A stretch of 64,000 nt of DNA from Tenacibaculum maritimum NCIMB 2154 (GCF_900119795.1 NZ_LT634361.1:2542001-2606000); one strand, 5' to 3'. Positions 51,535-60,413 are shown, counted from the first letter of the stretch. Numbers and translations: made by a program. The notes: generated by a model not told the origin, from the letters alone.

Positions 51535-54285
51535 ATGCCTAAAGGAGTTAAAAAAATTAAAATGTGTAAAGGGAATTATTACCCTGACAAAACGCGTTCT
51601 TTAACCACGCAAGTTACTATTGAAGCAGATCAATTCGTTAGCTTTAGGGTTGAAGAATGGCTTCCTGACACGACAGAAGCTGAAAAAAAAGAAGCTATTT
51701 TCTGGATACGACAGTCGCAAGACCGAAAAACAATTCATTATAAAGCCAAACTTCCTAGCTATCGCTTTAAAATCCCTAAAAAAGAATGTGGTAATGTTTC
51801 GTATTATATAGAAGGTAGTAGGTCAGGAAATCGCGACTTTAAAAATCAATCGGGTATTTTTGTTACTGGATATGCGCCTAAAAAAATTATTCGTACTCAA
51901 TGGACCAAAACTAAAGGAGGAACTTCCATTAAAAATAAACAGGCAAAGACTCCTATTTTGTATGGCGATCCTATTTTTTTATATGCACATACTGAAGGAC
52001 TTAATGGATACAACGATATTTCAGTAGAAATATACAACCAACAATTAGGTACTGATAAAATTATTTGGATATACAATAAGGTGGCTTGTATTGATGGTGA
52101 TATTAACTTAAAAATACAAAACACCTCTCAATGGATGTCTAGCGTAAGAAACCTTCAAGAAATAGAGCAATTTTTTGTAAAAATAAAACATAAGGGCGCT
52201 TATATTTTTGATAATTACCATGATGATGAACACGCTATTTATCTGAATATTAAAAAGCAATTGGTACATACCATACCCAAGGCTCCTGAAAATATTACTC
52301 CTACCAAAGTATATGAAGCTGCAATAAACCCTACTCGCTATGAACCTTGTAAGTTTACTGAAATTAATATTATTGAGCATGGCAAAGCTCCTTTTACCGT
52401 GTTTAAAGATGGGCAAGTTCTTGCAGGAAAACGCTATGTCAAACAAACCATTCATCGTGCCATCTATTTTGATTTTAACGATACGAGTATCAACAATAGT
52501 GCTCAAAAAAAACTCAACAATATTTTAGGTTTTTTATTAGCGCATCCTGGTAGCAACATACAAATGAGTGGCTATGCTTGTGTAATAGGCGATTGTGAAT
52601 ACAACCAAAAACTCTCACAAAACCGCAGTGATGCTGTAAAAGATTTTTTTACCAAGGGGGGTTTAGATACACATCGAATTACCAGTGTGGGTAGAGGCGA
52701 ATACAATACGAGTGACGAAGATGGTGTTGAACATAAAAATGAAAAAGAATATATTCTTGCCCGAAGGGTTGATATTTCTTTTCATTATAATGCCCATGAT
52801 GCCAAGGCGCTTGTATATGAAACAATAGCTCCTAGCAGCCCGAAACCTATTTCTATAAATGTGAAAAATTTTCAAGTAGATGACTGCTATCGGGCGGATA
52901 AAAAAAAACATATAAAGCAAATTCTTATTGCATCTCCTGACGGAGCAGCACAACAAAAAGCAACAAGCTATGCCACTTTTTCAATACAATCTACCATTTC
53001 AAAACACAATCCATATCCGTTACAATACATATGGCCTAAATGGAATTTTATACGTACCGTAAACAATCAAAAAATAGATGCTGCTGCTCTTTACCGACTT
53101 ACCATTAATAGCTGTAGCTATTATTCTTTAACAGATGAAGCTACGCTTATTATAAAGGCATATCCTGATATTAAGTGGACCTTAAAGTTCTTTTTAAATC
53201 TTACAAACCTCTTAGCAGTATCTTGGAAAAACCAACCTGCTTCAAAACATAAAGAATTACAAAAAAAGTCTGGAAAGACTAGTATGGAAACACGATGGAA
53301 GCAAAAAGAAACTTCCTTTGGTTTCAGCTTAAAATCAGCATGGAATAAACAAGAAGGTTATTTTTCTAAAGAACGAGAACTTAAATTAGCATACAATGCC
53401 AAATTCAAAAAATTTTACGACCTGTTTGCTTCTATGGGAAATATGTCTAAAGCAATTATCCATAAAACAAAAGGGCGAATACGAAATATAGGCTTTAAAA
53501 ATATTCCTATCATTTTTGAAGTAAAACCGCCTAATTTAAGCCTAGATGGAACTTGGTTTCTCGAAAAAAAAGAACATACAGTAGGTACTAATGTAGATTT
53601 TTCATTAAACGCCACCCCTTTAATAGGCCTAGACATAACCATAGACCTACTTTGTTTGGCAACAAGTGCAGTAGCAGGTGCCATTACAGCAGGAGGAGGA
53701 GCTGAACCTGCTATGCGTCTTTACAGAATCATTAAGGGACATCTGAACAATGGTATAAAAATGGGGACTAAAGATGCTGGGGCAGAAGTAAAGGCGGATG
53801 TTTATATTGACTTACAGATATCAAACACCATCAAAACAAAGGCGGACTTTAAATTTAATACCGCAGGAAAAGCAACAGACGCTCAATTTAAATTAGAAAC
53901 CAACAATACCTTAAAAGTAGAAGTAAAAGCTGGAATGTGGGTAAAAGCAGAAGTTGCTTTGGTAGTTGTTAAACTAGAGGGCTATTTTGAAATGAGTGCA
54001 AAGGGAACATCAGCAATCACTCTTGGCCATGAAGTTAATTATGACGACAAAGGGCTATACTACCGTCCCGAACTAGGTTTTGATGGAATTACCGCCGACT
54101 ATATTATTAAAGCTAAAGTAGGCTTGTCTTCTACCAAAACTATTTTAAAAGAAGGCACTCCTAGCAACGAAAATATGGCTATTTTAGGCCAAGGAAAATG
54201 GACCCTAGCCCCCTCTTTTGATGTTGTCAAAAGCTTAGAAGAGCTTTTTGGCTTTAGTGCCAACATTCCATTAATAAAAAATTAA
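51535..54285 (+). CDS. Large OmpA-domain protein, candidate effector
   Basis: The 916-residue protein has no signal peptide. Residues about 20-260 form beta-rich domains (VSFRVEEWLPDTTEAEKKEA, then YGDPIFLYAHTEGLNG). An OmpA-like peptidoglycan-binding domain lies at about 305-425 (AIYFDFNDTSINNSAQ, with LSQNRSDAVKDFF). A long linker follows, then a hydrophobic Gly/Ala-rich segment near 700-725 (TSAVAGAITAGGGA), and a C-terminal part of repeated amphipathic strands (KTKADFKFNTAGKATDAQFK, EGYFEMSAKGTSAITLG). The end may insert into membranes, which would make it a pore-forming toxin; that is inference. It follows the PAAR-like gene at 12 bases and precedes six tandem lipoprotein genes, the expected place for its immunity genes. 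Confidence 0.72.
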   Translation: MPKGVKKIKMCKGNYYPDKTRSLTTQVTIEADQFVSFRVEEWLPDTTEAEKKEAIFWIRQSQDRKTIHYKAKLPSYRFKIPKKECGNVSYYIEGSRSGNRDFKNQSGIFVTGYAPKKIIRTQWTKTKGGTSIKNKQAKTPILYGDPIFLYAHTEGLNGYNDISVEIYNQQLGTDKIIWIYNKVACIDGDINLKIQNTSQWMSSVRNLQEIEQFFVKIKHKGAYIFDNYHDDEHAIYLNIKKQLVHTIPKAPENITPTKVYEAAINPTRYEPCKFTEINIIEHGKAPFTVFKDGQVLAGKRYVKQTIHRAIYFDFNDTSINNSAQKKLNNILGFLLAHPGSNIQMSGYACVIGDCEYNQKLSQNRSDAVKDFFTKGGLDTHRITSVGRGEYNTSDEDGVEHKNEKEYILARRVDISFHYNAHDAKALVYETIAPSSPKPISINVKNFQVDDCYRADKKKHIKQILIASPDGAAQQKATSYATFSIQSTISKHNPYPLQYIWPKWNFIRTVNNQKIDAAALYRLTINSCSYYSLTDEATLIIKAYPDIKWTLKFFLNLTNLLAVSWKNQPASKHKELQKKSGKTSMETRWKQKETSFGFSLKSAWNKQEGYFSKERELKLAYNAKFKKFYDLFASMGNMSKAIIHKTKGRIRNIGFKNIPIIFEVKPPNLSLDGTWFLEKKEHTVGTNVDFSLNATPLIGLDITIDLLCLATSAVAGAITAGGGAEPAMRLYRIIKGHLNNGIKMGTKDAGAEVKADVYIDLQISNTIKTKADFKFNTAGKATDAQFKLETNNTLKVEVKAGMWVKAEVALVVVKLEGYFEMSAKGTSAITLGHEVNYDDKGLYYRPELGFDGITADYIIKAKVGLSSTKTILKEGTPSNENMAILGQGKWTLAPSFDVVKSLEELFGFSANIPLIKN

Positions 54286-54305
54286 AAACTTTAACCCTTT
54301 AAAAC

Positions 54306-55049
54306 ATGCGTATATCTAAAATAATCATGGTCATTCTTATGGCAACAACAACGAATTCTTGTAGCTCACAAAACAAAATAGACCTATTGGCTGCATTGCA
54401 AAACAAGACTTCCTTGGAACAACTGATTCCAAAAGAACAAAGAGCATTATTTTTCTATGATAAAATAGACCCTGCTTCAGGAACTCCAGTTATGGTAACC
54501 ACTAAAGAAACAGATCGCTATACCTTTGGCACCTATAACATACCTCCCAACCCCACAAAAGTAAGAAGAATTAATAACCAAATTGGAATTTGCTTATACA
54601 AGGCACTTAACGATAATCATGAAAATAAGATTGCGGGAATTTGGATCGATATGAAAAAAGTAGATAATCGTTTATTTGAATACTTAAAAGAGCTCTATGG
54701 AGCTCCAAAAGAAATTAGACCAAAACCTACCGTCCAAGAAACTACCGCAGAAAGAAGAGCGCGCCTCGGATTAAAAAATGAAGGAGTTGTTCAAAAAAGG
54801 ACAGAAAAACAACGTATTTTACATGGAAGCAATAATTTTCTTTGGCAAATAAACGATATGACCATTATCTATAGTGATTTTTATCGAGCTCATACAACAT
54901 ATATTGATGACGATGGCAATAAGATTGCAGATCCTAAAGAGGAGCAATATATAAATTCTTCGGTCTATATCATTAGGAATGATGCAATGGACATGACCAC
55001 TCCTGGGCGTACCTCTGCTCAAAGGTTCATAGCCACTTTTAAACAGTAA
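54306..55049 (+). CDS. Tandem lipoprotein array, gene 1 (candidate immunity)
   Basis: The 247-residue lipoprotein starts with its own signal sequence (MRISKIIMVILMATTTNSC, Cys19), different from the MERNKLMG leader of the other five genes. The rest follows the array pattern: NKIDLLAALQNKTSLEQLIP, DRYTFGTYNIPPNPTKVRR, a polar QETTAERRARLG linker and a final ITRN-type strand (VYIIRNDAMDMTTPGRTSAQR). No named family is known to me. It lies 20 bases after the 916-residue candidate effector gene, so it is the best candidate for the founding immunity gene. It carries the IDPASGTP variant seen in genes 3 and 5. Confidence 0.75.
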   Translation: MRISKIIMVILMATTTNSCSSQNKIDLLAALQNKTSLEQLIPKEQRALFFYDKIDPASGTPVMVTTKETDRYTFGTYNIPPNPTKVRRINNQIGICLYKALNDNHENKIAGIWIDMKKVDNRLFEYLKELYGAPKEIRPKPTVQETTAERRARLGLKNEGVVQKRTEKQRILHGSNNFLWQINDMTIIYSDFYRAHTTYIDDDGNKIADPKEEQYINSSVYIIRNDAMDMTTPGRTSAQRFIATFKQ

Positions 55050-55055
55050 TTCGCA

Positions 55056-55796
55056 ATGGAACGAAACAAATTGATGGGAGCCATTTTGATCACAATCATG
55101 ATGGCCTCTTGTAACTCACAAAACAAAATAGACCTATTGGCAGCATTGCAAAACAAGACTTCCTTGGAACAACTGATTCCAAAAGAACAAAGAGATGTTT
55201 TCTCATTTGATAAAATACATCCAACAACAGGAACTCCCATTCTGATTGATAGAACAAAAACAGATCGCTATACCTTTGGTACCTATAATATACCTCCCAA
55301 CCCCACAAAAGTAAGAAGAATCAATAACCGAATTGGTTTCTATTTGTACAAGACCCCTAGCGATAATCATGATAATAAAATCGCAGGAATTTGGATCTAT
55401 ATGAAAAAAATAGATAATCGTTTATTTGAATACTTAAAAGACCTCTATGGAGCTCCAAAGGAAACTAGCCCAAAACCTACCGTCCAAGAAACTACCGCAG
55501 AAAGAAGGGCGCGCCTCGGATTAAAAAATGAAGGAGTCGTTCAAAAAAAGACAGAAAAACAACGTATTTTACATGGAAGCAATGATTTTCTTTGGCAGGT
55601 AAACGATATGACCATTGTCTATAGTGATTTTTATCGAGCTAACACAGCATATATTGATGACGATGGCAATAAGATTGCAGATCCTAAAGAGGAGCAATTT
55701 ATAAGTGCTTCGGTCTATATCATTAGGAATGATGCAATGGACATGACCACTCCTGGGCGTACCTCTGCTCAAAGATTGATAGCCACTTTTAAATAG
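55056..55796 (+). CDS. Tandem lipoprotein array, gene 2
   Basis: The 246-residue lipoprotein has leader MERNKLMGAILITIMMASC (Cys19) and the DKIHPTTGTP variant. It ends with TAG where odd-numbered genes have CAG-TAA. It reads EEQFISASV near the end, where most copies have EEQYI. Six bases separate it from gene 1. Function as for gene 1: candidate immunity protein against the upstream effector, held at the envelope by its lipid anchor. Confidence 0.75.
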   Translation: MERNKLMGAILITIMMASCNSQNKIDLLAALQNKTSLEQLIPKEQRDVFSFDKIHPTTGTPILIDRTKTDRYTFGTYNIPPNPTKVRRINNRIGFYLYKTPSDNHDNKIAGIWIYMKKIDNRLFEYLKDLYGAPKETSPKPTVQETTAERRARLGLKNEGVVQKKTEKQRILHGSNDFLWQVNDMTIVYSDFYRANTAYIDDDGNKIADPKEEQFISASVYIIRNDAMDMTTPGRTSAQRLIATFK

Positions 55797-55805
55797 TAAT
55801 TCGCA

Positions 55806-56549
55806 ATGGAACGAAACAAATTGATGGGAGTCATTTTGATCACAATCATGATGGCCTCTTGTAGCTCACAAAACAAAATAGACCTATTGGCAGCATTGCA
55901 AAACAAGACTTCCTTGGAACAACTGATCCCAAAAGAACAAAGAGATGTTTTCTCATTTGATAAAATAGACCCTGCTTCAGGAACTCCCATTCTGATTGAT
56001 AGAACAAAAACAGACCGCTATACCTTTGGCTCCTATAATATTCCTCCCAACCCCACAAAAGTAAGAAGAATCAATAACCGAATTGGTTTCTATTTGTACA
56101 AGACCCCTAGCGATAATCATGATAATAAGATTGCGGGAATTTGGATCTATATGAAAAAAATAGATAATCGTTTATTTGAATACTTAAAAGAGCTCTATGG
56201 AGCTCCAAAGGAAACTAGCCCAAAACCTACCGTCCAAGAAACTACCGCAGAAAGAAGAGCGCGCCTCGGATTAAAAAATGAAGGAGTCGTTCAAAAAAAG
56301 ACAGAAAAACAACGTTTTTTACATGGAAGCAATGATTTTCTTTGGCAGGTAAACGATATGACCATTGTCTATAGTGATTTTTATCGAGCTAACACAGCAT
56401 ATATTGATGACGATGGCAATAAGATTGCAGATCCTAAAGAGGAGCAATATATAAGCGCTTCGGTCTATATCATTAGGAATGATGCAATGGACATGACCAC
56501 TCCTGGGCGTACCTCTGCTCAAAGATTGATAGCCACTTTTAAACAGTAA
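55806..56549 (+). CDS. Tandem lipoprotein array, gene 3
   Basis: The 247-residue lipoprotein has leader MERNKLMGVILITIMMASC with CSSQ after the lipobox, DKIDPASGTP, and FGSYNIPPNP where genes 1, 2, 4 and 6 have FGTYN. It has QRFLHGSND where others have QRILHG, and its C terminus ends KQ. It follows gene 2 after nine bases and belongs to the odd-numbered sub-family. Confidence 0.75.
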   Translation: MERNKLMGVILITIMMASCSSQNKIDLLAALQNKTSLEQLIPKEQRDVFSFDKIDPASGTPILIDRTKTDRYTFGSYNIPPNPTKVRRINNRIGFYLYKTPSDNHDNKIAGIWIYMKKIDNRLFEYLKELYGAPKETSPKPTVQETTAERRARLGLKNEGVVQKKTEKQRFLHGSNDFLWQVNDMTIVYSDFYRANTAYIDDDGNKIADPKEEQYISASVYIIRNDAMDMTTPGRTSAQRLIATFKQ

Positions 56550-56555
56550 TTCGCA

Positions 56556-57296
56556 ATGGAACGAAACAAATTGATGGGAGTCATTTTGATCACAATCATG
56601 ATGGCCTCTTGTAACTCACAAAACAAAATAGACCTATTGGCTGCATTGCAAAACAAGACTTCCTTGGAACAACTGATTCCAAAAGAACAAAGAGATGTTT
56701 TCTCATTTGATAAAATACATCCAACAGCAGGAACTCCCATTCTGATTGATAGAACAAAAACAGATCGCTATACCTTTGGTACCTATAACATACCTCCCAA
56801 CCCCACAAAAGTAAGAAGAATCAATAACCGAATTGGTTTCTATTTGTACAAGACCCCTAGCGATAATCATGAAAATAAGATTGCAGGAATTTGGATCGAT
56901 ATGAAAAAAGTAGATAATCGTTTATTTGAATACTTAAAAGAAATCTATGGAACTCCTAAGGAAATCAGACCAAAACCTACCGTCCAAGAAACTACCGCAG
57001 AAAGAAGAGCGCGCCTCGGATTAAAAAATGAAGGAGTCGTTCAAAAAAGGACAGAAAAACAACGTATTTTACATGGAAGCAATAATTTTCTTTGGCAGGT
57101 AAACGATATGACCATTGTCTATAGTGATTTTTATCGAGCTAACACAGCATATATTGATGACGATGGCAATAAGATTGCAGATCCTAAAGAGGAGCAATAT
57201 ATAAATTCTTCGGTCTATATCATTAGGAATGATGCAATGGACATGACCACTCCTGGGCGTACCTCTGCTCAAAGATTGATAGCCACTTTTAAATAG
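56556..57296 (+). CDS. Tandem lipoprotein array, gene 4
   Basis: The 246-residue lipoprotein is of the even sub-family (DKIHPTAGTP, FGTYN, ending at TAG). In the middle it resembles gene 1 (IWIDMKKVDNRLFEYLKE and KEIRPKPTVQ), and has KEIYGTPKE shared with gene 6. This patchwork suggests gene conversion across the array. It follows gene 3 after six bases. Confidence 0.75.
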   Translation: MERNKLMGVILITIMMASCNSQNKIDLLAALQNKTSLEQLIPKEQRDVFSFDKIHPTAGTPILIDRTKTDRYTFGTYNIPPNPTKVRRINNRIGFYLYKTPSDNHENKIAGIWIDMKKVDNRLFEYLKEIYGTPKEIRPKPTVQETTAERRARLGLKNEGVVQKRTEKQRILHGSNNFLWQVNDMTIVYSDFYRANTAYIDDDGNKIADPKEEQYINSSVYIIRNDAMDMTTPGRTSAQRLIATFK

Positions 57297-57305
57297 TAAT
57301 TCGCA

Positions 57306-58049
57306 ATGGAACGAAACAAATTGATGGGAGCCATTTTGATCATAATCATGATGGACTCTTGTAACTCACAAAACAAAATAGACCTATTGGCAGCATTGCA
57401 AAACAAGACTTCCTTGGAACAACTGATCCCAAAAGAACAAAGAGATGTTTTCTCATTTGATAAAATAGACCCTGCTTCAGGAACTCCCATTCTGATTGAT
57501 AGAACAAAAACAGACCGCTATACCTTTGGCTCCTATAATATTCCTCCCAACCCCACAAAAGTAAGAAGAATCAATAACCGAATTGGTTTCTATTTGTACA
57601 AGACCCCTAGCGATAATCATGATAATAAAATCGCAGGAATTTGGATCTATATGAAAAAAATAGATAATCGTTTATTTGAATACTTAAAAGAGCTCTATGG
57701 AGCTCCAAAGGAAACTAGCCCAAAACCTACCGTCCAAGAAACTACCGCAGAAAGAAGAGCGCGCCTCGGATTAAAAAATGAAGGAGTTACTCAAAAAAAG
57801 ACAGAAAAACAACGTATTTTACATGGAAGTAATGATTTTCTTTGGCAAATAAACGATATGACCATTGTCTATAGTGATCTTTATCGAGCTAACACAGCAT
57901 ATATTGATGACGATGGCAATAAGATTGCAGATCCTAAAGAGGAACAATATATAAGCGCTTCGGTCTATATCATTAGGAATGATGCAATGGACATGACCAC
58001 TCCTGGGCGTACCTCTGCTCAAAGGTTCATAGCCACTTTTAAACAGTAA
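57306..58049 (+). CDS. Tandem lipoprotein array, gene 5
   Basis: The 247-residue lipoprotein is of the odd sub-family (DKIDPASGTP, FGSYN, ending KQ). Its leader reads MERNKLMGAILIIIMMDSC, with Asp before Ser-Cys where the others have Ala. It has NEGVTQKKTEK where others have NEGVVQK. The changed lipobox still has a plausible Cys19. Otherwise it is close to gene 3. Confidence 0.75.
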   Translation: MERNKLMGAILIIIMMDSCNSQNKIDLLAALQNKTSLEQLIPKEQRDVFSFDKIDPASGTPILIDRTKTDRYTFGSYNIPPNPTKVRRINNRIGFYLYKTPSDNHDNKIAGIWIYMKKIDNRLFEYLKELYGAPKETSPKPTVQETTAERRARLGLKNEGVTQKKTEKQRILHGSNDFLWQINDMTIVYSDLYRANTAYIDDDGNKIADPKEEQYISASVYIIRNDAMDMTTPGRTSAQRFIATFKQ

Positions 58050-58055
58050 TTCGCA

Positions 58056-58796
58056 ATGGAACGAAACAAATTGATGGGAGTCATTTTGATCACAATCATG
58101 ATGGCCTCTTGTAACTCACAAAACAAAATAGACCTATTGGCAGCATTGCAAAACAAGACTTCCTTGGAACAACTGATTCCAAAAGAACAAAGAGATGTTT
58201 TCTCATTTGATAAAATACATCCAACAGCAGGAACTCCCATTCTGATTGATAGAACAAAAACAGATCGCTATACCTTTGGTACCTATAACATACCTCCCAA
58301 CCCCACAAAAGTAAGAATAATTAATAATGTAGTTGGTTTCTATTTGTACAAGACCCCTAGCGATAATCATGAAAATAAGATTGCGGGAATTTGGATTCGT
58401 ATGAAAAAAATAGACGATCGTTTATTTGAATACTTAAAAGAAATCTATGGAACTCCTAAGGAAATCAAACCAAAACCTACCATCCAAGAAACTACCGCAG
58501 AAAGAAGAGCGCGCCTCGGATTAAAAAATGAAGGAGTTGTTCAAAAAAAGACAGAAAAACAACGTATTTTACATGGAAGCAATAATTTTCTTTGGCAGGT
58601 AAACGATATGACCATTGTCTATAGTGATCTTTATCTAACTCAAACAGCATATATTGATGACGATGGTAATAAGATTGCAGATCCTAAAGAGGAGCAATAT
58701 ATAAGCGCTTCGGTCTATATCATTAGGAATGATGCAATGGACATGACTACTCCTGGGCGTACCTCTGCTCAAAGGTTCATAGCCACTTTTAAATAG
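58056..58796 (+). CDS. Tandem lipoprotein array, gene 6
   Basis: The 246-residue lipoprotein is of the even sub-family (DKIHPTAGTP, FGTYN, ending at TAG) and is the most divergent in the middle: VRIINNVVGFYLYK, IWIRMKKIDDRLFEYLKE, KPTIQETT and SDLYLTQTAY. It closes the array of complete genes. A collapsed seventh copy follows 50 bases later. Confidence 0.75.
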   Translation: MERNKLMGVILITIMMASCNSQNKIDLLAALQNKTSLEQLIPKEQRDVFSFDKIHPTAGTPILIDRTKTDRYTFGTYNIPPNPTKVRIINNVVGFYLYKTPSDNHENKIAGIWIRMKKIDDRLFEYLKEIYGTPKEIKPKPTIQETTAERRARLGLKNEGVVQKKTEKQRILHGSNNFLWQVNDMTIVYSDLYLTQTAYIDDDGNKIADPKEEQYISASVYIIRNDAMDMTTPGRTSAQRFIATFK

Positions 58797-58846
58797 TAAA
58801 TGACCATAAAGATATTACCATACTTAAACCTTATAAATAATTATCA

Positions 58847-58927
58847 ATGCAACGAAACAAATTGATGAACAAGACTATTCCTGAGCGTACAGTCGCTCCA
58901 AAATTAATAACCACTTTTAAACAATAA
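58847..58927 (+). pseudogene. Collapsed seventh copy of the lipoprotein array
   Basis: An 81-base frame begins MQRNKLM, the leader start of the array genes, and jumps to NKTIPERTVAPKLITTFKQ, the diverged equivalent of the array C terminus (TTPGRTSAQRLIATFKQ). The 660 or so bases between are missing. The frame is open but lacks signal core, lipobox and body, so it is a deletion remnant. It shows that contraction as well as growth has occurred. Confidence 0.85.
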
Positions 58928-58933
58928 ATTACC

Positions 58934-59707
58934 ATGAAGATATTACCATATTATATGATTGATTTCAGCGCTGCTGCCTGCCTATTTGAAATTAGAGTTA
59001 ATGACTACCCTGTTATCACTCAAAATATAGCAGGACAGGTATCTACATATATTCCCATAAACTATGCTATATTAGAAAGTGGAAAGCAAGAAGTTTCTAT
59101 CACCATGCTTCCTTTAATAGGAGAAACCTCTTTGCATCCTAAAGCTTATTTAAAATATAAGGTAATGTTATTTGATGTTACTAATGACTTTGTTTTCAAA
59201 GAAGAATTCACTAGTTTTCAGTCAGAACAACTTGCAAAGAATCACCTCCCTGTAGTAAAGCAAACTTCTTATTTTCGTGCTACAGTGCCCTACCAACTCA
59301 ACGCTTGGCAACACGGAATCAATCTTACATCAAAAAAAGACCTAAAAAACAAACTTCTACAAAGCTGCCAAGAAATAGCTTCAATAATAGAGAAAAAGGA
59401 GTATAGCACTTTTGAAAAAATGATTCTTAAAAGAGAACAAAACATGGCTACTGCTATGTATTTAAACCAACAAGAATCGTCGTCAAGAATTACGGAACTC
59501 ATTCAAGATTTAAAAGCTGGCTTTAAAATGATGCCCATTCCCAAAGAAAGTGTCGTAAGGATATTGGGCTTTGGAAAAGTAGCGGCATTGAAAAAACCCA
59601 ATGGTGAATCAGCTTTGTATCTTTTTAACGAAAAAACCAACCAAGAATTAATGCTTGACTTTACTTTTTATATTCCAGAAGGAAAAACAAATTTTGAAAT
59701 TATATAA
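58934..59707 (+). CDS. Cytoplasmic protein of unknown function at the island end
   Basis: The 257-residue product has no signal peptide. Its N-terminal half is beta-rich (MIDFSAAACLFEIRVNDYPV, YIPINYAILESGKQEVSITM) and looks like an immunoglobulin-like or C2-like sandwich. The middle has a basic helical stretch (LKNKLLQSCQEIASIIEKKE), and the C-terminal third (ITELIQDLKAGFKMMPIP to EGKTNFEII) resembles the broken gene at 59952-60399. It follows the collapsed array copy at 6 bases. It may be a further immunity or accessory protein; I cannot assign a function. Confidence 0.65.
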   Translation: MKILPYYMIDFSAAACLFEIRVNDYPVITQNIAGQVSTYIPINYAILESGKQEVSITMLPLIGETSLHPKAYLKYKVMLFDVTNDFVFKEEFTSFQSEQLAKNHLPVVKQTSYFRATVPYQLNAWQHGINLTSKKDLKNKLLQSCQEIASIIEKKEYSTFEKMILKREQNMATAMYLNQQESSSRITELIQDLKAGFKMMPIPKESVVRILGFGKVAALKKPNGESALYLFNEKTNQELMLDFTFYIPEGKTNFEII

Positions 59708-59837
59708 ATGATATTGGCTATCATATTTTCAAAGATTCCTAGAGCATTAACAAAAGCTGTATTAGACTTGTATATTGCAGCCTTTTTTATCTAAAACTTC
59801 AAAAGGCAACATCTTACAATGTATTCAATTTGCAAAT

Positions 59838-59876
59838 AAAATTAACCTAATAAGCATTTTTTATTAGGTTAATTTT
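59838..59876. terminator. Strong 16-bp inverted repeat, likely terminator
   Basis: Arms at 59838-59853 and 59861-59876 form a perfect 16-bp stem around a 7-base loop, with A/T-rich outer ends so that both strands end in T runs. It follows the last complete gene of the island transcript. Confidence 0.85.
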
Positions 59877-59951
59877 AACGCATAAAAAAGGTAAGCACTC
59901 ACATTTTATCTGCTCTATAAAACATTCGTCCATCTAACAAACAAACCTTCA

Positions 59952-60399
59952 ATGAAATATTTCATCAAATTAGTATTGCTATTTATCAGCACACAAAGTT
60001 GTAAATCACCATCAGATTTTGATTTAGCAACACTAACCTTACAAACCGAAAAAATTAGCAGTATAGTACCTGATATTAAACACAGAAAGAGCATACATAT
60101 TTATGGTAATAAGGGCATTGAATATGTAATTACAAAAGACGATCGTTTTTTAAACTTTAAATGAATCAAAAAATAGAATTAGCAGCTTAGTCAACGACTT
60201 AAAGAATGGTTATGACTATATACTATTTGACCCCCAAACAGCCATTCCTATCATCACTGCTTATGGTTATAAAATTGCATTAAAAAAAATAAATGGTGAT
60301 CCCGCTTTAGGATTTGGTAATAAAGAAAAAAATGAGCAACTCATGCTAGACATAGTTTTCTACTTTAATAAAAAAACAAATACGTTTGAGATCATATAA
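59952..60399 (+). pseudogene. Frameshifted lipoprotein gene
   Basis: It begins with an intact lipoprotein signal (MKYFIKLVLLFISTQSC) and reads to a stop at 60164. From about 60154 another frame continues without a start, NESKNRISSLVNDLKNGYDY through NEQLMLDIVFYFNKKTNTF, ending at 60399. That second part matches the C-terminal third of the protein at 58934 (SSSRITELIQDLKAGF and NQELMLDFTFYIPEGKTNF). A one-base shift near 60150 explains both halves. The gene looks dead. Confidence 0.85.
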
Positions 60400-60413
60400 A
60401 ATGGAGATAAGGC

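Larger units (their letters stand above)
54306..58799 (+). repeat. Six-fold tandem gene array with exact 750-bp period
   Basis: Start codons lie at 54306, 55056, 55806, 56556, 57306 and 58056, a spacing of exactly 750 bases. Genes 1, 3 and 5 have 247 codons ending CAG-TAA and read IDPASG. Genes 2, 4 and 6 have 246 codons ending TAG-TAA and read IHPT(T/A)G. The difference at the end is one C-to-T change. This alternation points to growth by 1,500-bp dimers. Much of the sequence is identical between neighbours at DNA level. Confidence 0.95.

Noticed and set aside
54819-58308. Regularly spaced minus-strand frames of 67-73 codons opposite the lipoprotein array
   Set aside because: They are mirror frames that recur only because the plus-strand genes repeat every 750 bases; none has a signal or domain.
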